This document shows, one piece after another, positions 53,262 through 59,702 of a stretch of DNA of 64,000 bases (positions within the stretch are counted from its first letter, which is position 1; each line of letters starts with the position of its first letter). Made by a program: the position numbers and the translations under genes. The stretch spans positions 1,240,001 to 1,304,000 of the forward strand of contig OY760195.1 of the NCBI GenBank assembly GCA_963663375.1, given 5' to 3'. The DNA is from JAYREN01 sp963663375. GTDB lineage: Bacteria; Acidobacteriota; Holophagae; Holophagales; Holophagaceae. The notes beneath the pieces are model-generated. The model did not search any database. It worked only from the letters and a program-made list of their open reading frames with translations, and was not told the DNA's origin.

Positions 53262-54629
53262 ATGTCGAAACCTCTGTTCAAGGTGCTCTCACCCACGGCC
53301 ATCCTGGGATACGGCTTTCCCGAGGAGTCCTTTCTGAAGGGCATGGCGGAGAAGCCTGATCTCATCGCCGTGGATGCCGGTTCCACGGATCCTGGCCCCT
53401 ACTACCTGGGTTCGGGCAAGAGCTTCACCGATCGCGTGGGCGTCAAGCGGGATCTCCGCTACATGCTCACCCACGGCGTGCGGGCCAAGATTCCCGTGGT
53501 CATCGGCACCGCCGGCGGCTCCGGCGCGCGGCCCCACGTGGAGTGGTGCCGGGAGATCATCGAGGAGATCGCCCGGGAAGAAGGACTCTCCTTCACCATG
53601 GGCATCGCCTACGCCGACATCGCCAAGGAAACCGTGGTCGCCTCCATCCGTGCGGGCCAGATCACGCCCCTGGACGACCTGCCGGCCCTCACCGAGGCCG
53701 ACGTGGAAGCCTGCCCGTACATCGTGGCCCAGATGGGCATCGAACCCGTGCAGAAGCTCCTGGCGGCGGGTGTGGACGTGGTCCTGGCGGGCCGCGCCTA
53801 CGATCCCATCAACTTCTCCGCCCTGCCCATCATGAAGGGCTATGACGTGGCCCTGGCCACCCACATGGGCAAGATCCTGGAATGCGCCGCCATCGCCGCC
53901 ACCCCCGGTTCCGGCGCGGATGCGGTCATCGGCATCCTCACCGAGGACAGTTTCATCCTCCAGACCCTCAGCCCCCTCCGCGAGTTCACGCCCCTCTCCA
54001 CCGCGGCCCACAGTCTCTACGAGAAGAGCGATCCCTACCATCTGCCTGGCCCCGGCGGCATGCTGGACCTCACGAATGTCACCTTCACCCAACTCGAGGG
54101 TGGCCGTGTAGAAGTGAAGGGCACCACCTTCATCCCCAGCGATCCCTACCGGGTGAAGCTCGAGGGCTCCAGCGTGGTGGGCTACCGCACCATCAGCATC
54201 GCCGGCACCCACGATCCCATCATGATCGCGGGCATCGACGGCATCCTGGAGCAGGTGAAGGCCCGGGTGGACGATCTCCTGAAGAAGGAGAAGGTCGAGG
54301 CCCAGGTCTTCTTCCACACCTACGGCAAGAACGGCGTCATGGGCGGCCTGGAGCGCAACGCGCCCGCAGCCCCCCACGAGCTCGGCCTGGTGCTGGAAGT
54401 CCTCGCGCCCACCCAGGAGCAGGCGGACACGGTGTGCTCCATCACCCGTTCCACCCTGCTGCACTACGGCTACGAGGGCCGCATCGCGACCGCCGGCAAC
54501 CTGGCGTTCCCCTTCTCGCCTTCGGACGTGAAGATGGGCGCCTGCTACAAATTCGCCATCTACCACCTGATGGATGTCCAGGATCCGTGCGCGCCCTTCG
54601 CGACCGAGATCGTGGCCATCGGGAAATAG
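53262..54629 (+). CDS. AtuA-like (DUF1446) protein of the methylaspartate cluster
   Basis: 455 residues, corresponding to the DUF1446 core only. Hallmarks: VDAGSTDPGPYYLGSG, IGTAGGSGARPHVEWCREI, VDVVLAGRAYDPINFSALP and GATPGSG-like ATPGSGADAVIGIL. Clusters for glutamate fermentation via methylaspartate in clostridia and fusobacteria carry such a gene next to mal, but its reaction is unproven. ATG at 53262 follows TGAGGAG. The C-terminal domain seen in its paralogue at 27.7-29.5 kb is missing here, and a separate small gene follows. Confidence 0.85.
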   Translation: MSKPLFKVLSPTAILGYGFPEESFLKGMAEKPDLIAVDAGSTDPGPYYLGSGKSFTDRVGVKRDLRYMLTHGVRAKIPVVIGTAGGSGARPHVEWCREIIEEIAREEGLSFTMGIAYADIAKETVVASIRAGQITPLDDLPALTEADVEACPYIVAQMGIEPVQKLLAAGVDVVLAGRAYDPINFSALPIMKGYDVALATHMGKILECAAIAATPGSGADAVIGILTEDSFILQTLSPLREFTPLSTAAHSLYEKSDPYHLPGPGGMLDLTNVTFTQLEGGRVEVKGTTFIPSDPYRVKLEGSSVVGYRTISIAGTHDPIMIAGIDGILEQVKARVDDLLKKEKVEAQVFFHTYGKNGVMGGLERNAPAAPHELGLVLEVLAPTQEQADTVCSITRSTLLHYGYEGRIATAGNLAFPFSPSDVKMGACYKFAIYHLMDVQDPCAPFATEIVAIGK

Positions 54630-54638
54630 GAGCCTGCG

Positions 54639-54953
54639 ATGAGAAACCTGCGCCAACTCGCCCGCGTCATCCGCAGCAAGAACTCCAGCCCCATGAAGCT
54701 CACCCTGGACATCATCTTCAAGGACCAGGCCACCTTCGACGAGGTCAAGCGCCGCAACCTGATCAACAAGGCCGTCATCGCCAAGGCCTACCAGATCGAA
54801 GAGGCCATGGTGGAGAAGGTGATCTTCTTCGATCCCGCCCTGGCGGTAAAAATCGGCCTGCCCCGCCTCATCCGCTCCGGTTCCCCCGGTGACACGGATG
54901 TGTATGGCGCCCAGCAGCACGCGCCCATGCTCGGTATCGATCTGGACATGTAG
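54639..54953 (+). CDS. DUF4387 protein
   Basis: 104 residues: IRSKNSSPMKLTLDIIFKDQ near the N-terminus and IGLPRLIRSGSPGDTDVYGA near the C-terminus are the family hallmarks. It begins nine bases after the AtuA-like gene. Size and motif order (Arg-Ser near the start, a Gly-rich loop and Asp near the end) echo the C-terminal domain fused in the other AtuA-like protein, so the two proteins probably form one complex. Confidence 0.85.
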   Translation: MRNLRQLARVIRSKNSSPMKLTLDIIFKDQATFDEVKRRNLINKAVIAKAYQIEEAMVEKVIFFDPALAVKIGLPRLIRSGSPGDTDVYGAQQHAPMLGIDLDM

Positions 54954-54957
54954 GGAA

Positions 54958-55104
54958 GATCCACCACCAGCCGCTTTTTGGCCCCGAAATCGGCGAAGCC
55001 GATTGTCGGGAAGACACCAAGAACACAAAGGTTCACGAAGGAAGAGATGGCAGTTCTTCTTTTTTTGGCGTCCCTTGGTGACCTTGGTGCCTTGGTGGTG
55101 GATC
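54958..55104. repeat. Intergenic inverted repeat E (nested hairpin)
   Basis: Outer arms GATCCACCACCA (54958-54969) and TGGTGGTGGATC (55093-55104) are perfect. Further in, CACCAAG/CACAAAGG/CACGAAGG units (55014-55042) face CCTTGGTG units (55072-55098), each about 9-10 bases apart. A bulged 28-nt hairpin is embedded at 54983-55010. Located between DUF4387 and the P-loop gene. Confidence 0.85.
54983..55010 (+). repeat. 28-nt bulged hairpin, copy 2 (inside element E)
   Basis: CCCGA-AATCGGC, loop GAA, GCCGATT-G-TCGGG. Compared with copy 1 at 46369-46396 the stem differs at two base pairs, each changed on both sides, and the bulged G is kept. Confidence 0.7.
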
Positions 55105-55127
55105 CTTTCTGAAGACGAGGTGCCGCG

Positions 55128-56096
55128 ATGCTCCACATGCCCATCAAGGAAAACCTGAGGATGGCCATCTACTACGCGCCGCGGGGGAGGTTCCGCCTCT
55201 TCATCCTCGGCAGCGAGCTGTCCCAGAAGTACCTCTATCCGACGGATCTCCTCATCGGCATCATCGGCGCCGAAGGCTCGGGCAAGTCCACCCTCATCAA
55301 GGGGCTCTTCCCGGGGCTGGAACTCACCAACGACGACGAGGGCATCAATAAGCGCACCTCGGACATCTTCGACTTCGATCCTGCGGACTTCTTCTCGGGG
55401 CACACCTTTCATCTGGACATCCGCTACGAGTTGGCTTTCCACCAGATGCACGAGATCGTGGACGCCATCAAGAAGGTGCTGGCGGCCAACAAGCGCGTGG
55501 TGGTCGAGCACTTCGATCTCATCTACCACCAGATCGGCTTCAATGCCCAGATCATCTTCGGCATCGGCGAAGAGGTGCGCGTCTACCGCCCCTCCATCTT
55601 CGGCCCCTCGCCCCTCCGCATTCAGCAGGTGGCCGAGGAGAACCTGAAGTATCGCCTCATGGCCCACTCCGCCGAGGACATCGTGGGCAAGATCCTCAAG
55701 GACGTCTACAACTTCGTGCCCAACCAGCTCCACTCCGACGTCCGCCACGGCTTCATCATCGGCTTCGACGAGAAACCCACCATCGATTTGGCGGAACTCG
55801 AACAGCAGGTCCTGACCTTCATGGCCCAGGATCTGCCAGTCACGGCGGGCACCGGTGACTTCGTGCTCTTCGACAAGGAGCCCTTCTACTGCACCGGCAA
55901 GCGCATCCATGTGAAGCGCACCAGTCAGATCGAGAAGTTCCGACTCATGAAGGACTACAAGTTCGATCCCCACTCCGGGAAATACTTGATGGTGGGGATC
56001 GTGGGCGAAGAGCTCATCGAGATCTTCAACGAGCTGCCCCCCGTGCGGGTGGGTCTCATCAATTATGAAATGCAGCAGGACAAGGATTTCAGATAG
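55128..56096 (+). CDS. P-loop ATPase-like protein of the methylaspartate cluster
   Basis: 322 residues. A Walker A motif GIIGAEGSGKSTLIKGLF sits near residue 42, followed by NDDEGINKRTSDIFDF and HFDLIYHQIGFNAQIIFG. Later comes HSDVRHGFIIGFDEKPT, a His-rich segment that I associate with the AlaRS-related 'second additional domain' used in automatic naming of proteins next to glutamate mutase genes. Function unknown; an NTP-dependent maturation or activation role for the pathway is inference. ATG at 55128 has GAGGTG upstream. Confidence 0.6.
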   Translation: MLHMPIKENLRMAIYYAPRGRFRLFILGSELSQKYLYPTDLLIGIIGAEGSGKSTLIKGLFPGLELTNDDEGINKRTSDIFDFDPADFFSGHTFHLDIRYELAFHQMHEIVDAIKKVLAANKRVVVEHFDLIYHQIGFNAQIIFGIGEEVRVYRPSIFGPSPLRIQQVAEENLKYRLMAHSAEDIVGKILKDVYNFVPNQLHSDVRHGFIIGFDEKPTIDLAELEQQVLTFMAQDLPVTAGTGDFVLFDKEPFYCTGKRIHVKRTSQIEKFRLMKDYKFDPHSGKYLMVGIVGEELIEIFNELPPVRVGLINYEMQQDKDFR

Positions 56097-56104
56097 GGAC
56101 CCCC

Positions 56105-56950
56105 ATGAAGACCATCGCCTTTGACACCCTCGTCAACGAGGTGCGCGCCCTGACCCTCAAGGCGGCCTTCGATCTTCCCCAGGATGTGGCCTCGGCCCTC
56201 GCCTGCGCCGCCACCACCGAGGCCTCGCCCCTGGGGCGCTCCATGCTGACCCAGGTGCTGGAGAACGCCCGCATCGCCGCCAAGGACCGAGTGCCCATCT
56301 GTCAGGACACCGGCGTGGCCGTGTTCTTCGTGGAGCTTGGACAGGAGGTGTCCATCACCGGCGGCACCCTGCGGGAGGCCCTGACCCAGGCCGTCGCCCA
56401 GGGCTGGCAGCAGGGCTACCTGCGGGCCTCCGTGGTGGAGGATCCCCTCTTCACCCGCAAGAATACCGGCATCAACGGCCCGCCCATCGTCCACATTGAC
56501 CTGGTGCCCGGCGACGGCCTAAAGATCACCCTGGCCCCCAAGGGCGGCGGCTCCGAGAACATGAGCGCCCTGGCCATGCTCAAGCCAACCGTCGGCGCCG
56601 AAGGCGTGGCGGATTTCGTGGTGGACGTGGTGGTGCGGGCCGGCGGGAATCCCTGTCCCCCCGTCATCGTGGGCGTAGGCGTGGGCGGCAACTTCGAGAC
56701 CGCGCCCCTGCTGGCCAAGAAGGCCCTGCTCCGCCACGTGGGTGAGCCCCATCCCGATCCGCGCTACGCGGCCTTCGAGCGCGAACTGCTGGCCAGGATC
56801 AACGCCTCCGGCGTGGGGCCCCAGGGCCTGGGCGGCACCACCACGGCCCTGGCGGTGCATGTGGAAACCTACGTCTGCCACATGGCCTCCATGCCCGTGG
56901 CCGTGAACCTCAACTGCCACGCCGCGCGCCACGCGTCCATCACCCTCTGA
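56105..56950 (+). CDS. Class I fumarate hydratase / mesaconase, alpha subunit
   Basis: 281 residues. Cysteines for the catalytic 4Fe-4S cluster are in VPICQDTGVAVFF, GGNPCPPVIVGVG and NLNCHAARHASI. Class I enzymes of this split type hydrate fumarate, mesaconate or tartrate-like acids. Its place directly after mal and its accessory genes favours hydration of mesaconate to citramalate, although fumarase activity may coexist. It is 12 bases upstream of the beta subunit. Confidence 0.88.
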   Translation: MKTIAFDTLVNEVRALTLKAAFDLPQDVASALACAATTEASPLGRSMLTQVLENARIAAKDRVPICQDTGVAVFFVELGQEVSITGGTLREALTQAVAQGWQQGYLRASVVEDPLFTRKNTGINGPPIVHIDLVPGDGLKITLAPKGGGSENMSALAMLKPTVGAEGVADFVVDVVVRAGGNPCPPVIVGVGVGGNFETAPLLAKKALLRHVGEPHPDPRYAAFERELLARINASGVGPQGLGGTTTALAVHVETYVCHMASMPVAVNLNCHAARHASITL

Positions 56951-56962
56951 GTGGAGCCCGCC

Positions 56963-57517
56963 ATGGAACCCCGCACTCTCCAGACGCCCCTCACCCCCGA
57001 GATGGTGGACAGCCTCACCGCAGGCGAAGAAGTCCGCCTCACCGGTGTCATCTACACCGCCCGCGACCAGGCCCACAAGCGGCTCTGCGCGCTGCTCAGT
57101 GAGGGCCAACCCCTGCCCCTCGAACTCAAGGGCGCCGTCATCTACTTCGCCGGTCCTACGCCACCGCCCCCGGGCAAGCCCGTGGGCAGCGCCGGGCCCA
57201 CCACCTCGGGCCGCATGGACGCATTTTCGCCTGCCCTCATCGCCGCCGGGCTCCCGGGCATGATCGGCAAGGGCACCCGCGCTCCCGAAGTAATCGAGGC
57301 CATGAAGCGCCACGGTGCCGTCTACTTCGCCGCCACCGGCGGCGCGGGCGCCCTCATCGCCCAGTGCATCAAGACCAGCACCTGCATCGCCTACCCCGAG
57401 CTGGGCCCCGAGGCCATCTACCGCATGGACGTGGAGAATCTCCCCCTGGTGGTCGCCATCGACCGCCGCGGTGGCAACCTCTACCAGAGCGGACCCGCAG
57501 AGTACCGGAAGGCCTGA
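56963..57517 (+). CDS. Class I fumarate hydratase / mesaconase, beta subunit
   Basis: 184 residues of the swivelling beta domain: LTGVIYTARDQAHKRLC, AGPTTSGRMDAFSPALIAAG, GKGTRAPEVIEAMKRHG and FAATGGAGALIAQCI. It completes the active site with the alpha subunit. ATG at 56963 follows GTGGAG. It ends the Glm operon; no citramalate lyase gene follows. Confidence 0.9.
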   Translation: MEPRTLQTPLTPEMVDSLTAGEEVRLTGVIYTARDQAHKRLCALLSEGQPLPLELKGAVIYFAGPTPPPPGKPVGSAGPTTSGRMDAFSPALIAAGLPGMIGKGTRAPEVIEAMKRHGAVYFAATGGAGALIAQCIKTSTCIAYPELGPEAIYRMDVENLPLVVAIDRRGGNLYQSGPAEYRKA

Positions 57518-57863
57518 ACCCCTTCTCCGCCTCCTCCGGGATCGGGGCCCTGCGCCCACTCCGAGAGCCCGTCCCTCGTCGCCAGAGGCCATCGAATTGA
57601 AGGCAGAGGTGCCTCAATCTGATGACCTCAGGGGACATGTGCTCAAACATGAAATCCCAAGTACCCGCATAACAACATGTTAGAGATTGGCCCAGGAACT
57701 GCCATGTACAGGCTTCAAGCCGGTACCCGTTCCCCTGAGCCAAGCCGGTCCCCAGCCCTGCGCGATTCCATATCCCGCAGGGCGGGTCAGAGAGTGTCGC
57801 GAAACCGAGAGGTTCTTTCGGTTTCCAGCAGGGGCATCCGTTCACCTCCATTCGGGAGAAATC
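57518..57863. other. 346-bp intergenic region before the outer-membrane protein
   Basis: No convincing coding frame was found. It holds the end of the Glm transcript and the leader of the next gene, including a hairpin at 57801-57825. Base composition is lower in GC than the flanking genes between about 57600 and 57700 (AACATG and TAACAACATGTTAG), a likely promoter area. Confidence 0.5.
57801..57825 (+). promoter_or_regulatory. Leader hairpin upstream of the outer-membrane protein gene
   Basis: 11-bp stem with one G-T wobble (57801-57811 with 57815-57825) around the loop GTT, 38 bases before the ATG. Likely in the 5' untranslated leader; could stabilise the mRNA. Confidence 0.4.
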
Positions 57864-58463
57864 ATGAAGCACCTCACCACTATTGCTCTGGCCCTGCTGG
57901 CCACCTCCTCCTTCGCCCAGGCAGAGGACACCCGATTCGGCCTGCAGGCCACCGTTTCCAAGCCCTCCGGCGATGTCGGGAATCAGGATTGGATGGACGG
58001 CAAGCTGGGCTACGGGATTGGCCTACACCTCCTGGTCGACCTGGGAGGCGGCGCCGCCCTCGTGCCCAGAATCGACTACACCATCTACAAGAATGACCGG
58101 ACCCTGGGCGGTTTCATCAAGAAGGACGCGAACCTCAAGATCCTCTCCGGCGGCGCGGACTTCCAATACTACTTCAGCAGGGAAACCACCCAGGGCTTCT
58201 ACATCCTGGGCGGCCTCGGCTACGCCAGCGGCAAGTTCGAAAGCGAGTATTCCGCGCCCCTTATCGTGCTGAACACCGATGGCTCCAAGGGAGCGTTCTA
58301 CATCCAGGCAGGAGCTGGTTTCCAGTTCTCGCGGAACTTCGGCGTAGAGGTCCGGTACCAGAGCCTCGAATTCAAGGATGTCGACACCACATTCCTGGGC
58401 GTGACCTCGAGGCAGGATGTTTCCTCCCCGAGCCTGCAGGCCTCCGCAGTGGTGCGTTTCTAG
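57864..58463 (+). CDS. Small outer-membrane beta-barrel protein
   Basis: 199 residues. Signal peptide MKHLTTIALALLATSSFAQA, then about eight amphipathic strands (FGLQATVSKPSGDVG, LVPRIDYTIYKND, FYILGGLGYASGKFES, FGVEVRYQSLEFK) and the terminal Phe in LQASAVVRF required for barrel assembly. Resembles OprF/Opacity-type small barrels. ATG at 57864 follows CGGGAGAA. Confidence 0.82.
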   Translation: MKHLTTIALALLATSSFAQAEDTRFGLQATVSKPSGDVGNQDWMDGKLGYGIGLHLLVDLGGGAALVPRIDYTIYKNDRTLGGFIKKDANLKILSGGADFQYYFSRETTQGFYILGGLGYASGKFESEYSAPLIVLNTDGSKGAFYIQAGAGFQFSRNFGVEVRYQSLEFKDVDTTFLGVTSRQDVSSPSLQASAVVRF

Positions 58464-58510
58464 CCCCCTGACACCTTGCGGGCTGTTGATGGCCCGCCCA
58501 AGGAGATTCC

Positions 58511-58729
58511 ATGAAACCGAGAGTCTTGTTCGCCATCGCGCTGATCGTGCTGGGAGTGGCTGCCTTCGCGTACCAGGGTTTCACCTACACGACACGAGAG
58601 AAGGTGGTCGACGTCGGCTCCCTTCACCTGACGGCGGAGAAAACCAACCGAATCCCCCTTCCACCGATCATTGGCGCCATTGCCGTGGTGAGTGGAATCC
58701 TCCTGCTGGTCCTGGACCGCAGGAACTGA
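58511..58729 (+). CDS. DUF3185 small membrane protein
   Basis: 72 residues with two transmembrane helices (VLFAIALIVLGVAAFAYQGF and IIGAIAVVSGILLLVLD) separated by the conserved YTTREKVVDVGSLHLTAEKT segment. Family of unknown function found with other small stress/envelope genes, as here. Confidence 0.85.
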   Translation: MKPRVLFAIALIVLGVAAFAYQGFTYTTREKVVDVGSLHLTAEKTNRIPLPPIIGAIAVVSGILLLVLDRRN

Positions 58730-58751
58730 ACACAGATCTGAGGAGGTCGAT

Positions 58752-59042
58752 ATGACGAACAAGCGGCAAGCCTATGAAGACAAGTGGGACGCCCAGATGA
58801 ACGAATGGAGCGCGGAAATCGCCGTGCTCAACGCTCGGGCCGACAAGGCCAAGGCCGAATCCCGGATCTCCTACTACGAGACGGTGGAGGCCCTCCAGGG
58901 CAAGCACGCGGATGCCAAGACCAAGCTGCTCGAGCTCCGGGCGGCCACTGAAGATGGCTGGGAAGGGCTCAAGACCGATGCAGAGAAGGTCTGGTACGAC
59001 GTGAAGACGGCCTTCACCAGTGCCGCTTCCAGATTCAAGTAA
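58752..59042 (+). CDS. Small coiled-coil protein (sll1863-type stress protein)
   Basis: 96 residues, highly helical and charged: KWDAQMNEWSAEIAVLNARA and DAKTKLLELRAATEDGWEGL form a coiled coil. Sequence type matches small bacterial stress-associated coiled-coil proteins such as sll1863. The start has a consensus AGGAGG six bases upstream, the strongest ribosome-binding site in this part of the window, so it may be abundant. Confidence 0.75.
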   Translation: MTNKRQAYEDKWDAQMNEWSAEIAVLNARADKAKAESRISYYETVEALQGKHADAKTKLLELRAATEDGWEGLKTDAEKVWYDVKTAFTSAASRFK

Positions 59043-59051
59043 GGAGACCCC

Positions 59052-59207
59052 ATGTTGGCCACCATCCTGATCATCGTCGTCATCTTCATGCTGATTGGCG
59101 CCATTCCCCGCTGGCCCCACAGCCGCAACTGGGGCTACTACCCCAGCGGCGGACTGGGGATCGCACTGCTGGTGCTGGTCATCCTGCTGGTGATGGGCCG
59201 CCTCTAG
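59052..59207 (+). CDS. DUF3309 small membrane peptide
   Basis: 51 residues: MLATILIIVVIFMLIGAIPR, then WPHSRNWGYYPSGG, then a second helix GIALLVLVILLVMGRL. The W-x5-NWGYxPSGG core is the DUF3309 signature. It starts ten bases after the coiled-coil gene with AAGGAG upstream. Function unknown. Confidence 0.85.
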   Translation: MLATILIIVVIFMLIGAIPRWPHSRNWGYYPSGGLGIALLVLVILLVMGRL

Positions 59208-59291
59208 AACCGAACGCCAGGACTGCCAATAACCGCCATTGCCGGCCCCGGTGGGGTTGGCAATGGCTCACGAGAGATCAAGGAGTCGAAA

Positions 59292-59570
59292 ATGAGAACA
59301 ACACTGATCGTGCCCACTCTATCGGCGCTCCTGCTCACCGGATGCCTCGTCTCCCCCCGCCGCGGCGGAGGGCTCGAGGTCATTCCGGCCCTGCCGGTGA
59401 TCGTGGAGATTGGCGACGAACCCTACTATGAACACGGCGGCTATCACTACTTCTACTCCAATGACCGCTGGCTCTACTCCACCCATCGGCAAGGCCCCTG
59501 GACGGACCTTCCCCGATCCCATTGGCCAAAGGAAACACGCCATCGTGGCCACGACCACCCGCGCCACTGA
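59292..59570 (+). CDS. Small lipoprotein, unknown function
   Basis: 92 residues with lipobox LSALLLTGC near residue 18. The mature part has aromatic repeats (DEPYYEHGGYHYFYSNDRWL, then YSTHRQGPWTDLPRSHWPK) and a His-rich tail. Similar small Tyr/Trp-rich lipoproteins are common near outer-membrane genes. RBS AAGGAG upstream. Confidence 0.7.
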   Translation: MRTTLIVPTLSALLLTGCLVSPRRGGGLEVIPALPVIVEIGDEPYYEHGGYHYFYSNDRWLYSTHRQGPWTDLPRSHWPKETRHRGHDHPRH

Positions 59571-59632
59571 GCCCCCAAACCAACCGCAGAACCCCTGCGG
59601 AATATCTCGACATCAACGATCCAAAATAGAAA

Positions 59633-59662
59633 CAAGGGCCTGGGATTCATTCCAGGCCCTTG
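59633..59662 (-). terminator. Terminator between the convergent lipoprotein and Omp85-like genes
   Basis: Perfect 11-bp stem CAAGGGCCTGG/CCAGGCCCTTG around an eight-base loop. Read on the minus strand, TTTCTATTTT follows the stem, so it best serves the Omp85-like gene. Confidence 0.7.
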
Positions 59663-59702
59663 CCATGTCCCATGAACAGGGAGCCCAAGGGGCGGCGGCC
59701 GC

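Noticed and set aside
24661..55104. Intergenic repeats as a CRISPR array or insertion sequences
   Set aside because: Units are about ten bases with no 25-40 base spacers, no cas genes and no transposase frame inside the elements.
53289..55973. A minus-strand open frame of nearly 900 codons opposite the AtuA-like, DUF4387 and P-loop genes
   Set aside because: Same antisense composition effect; it crosses the intergenic repeat E, which a real gene would be unlikely to do.
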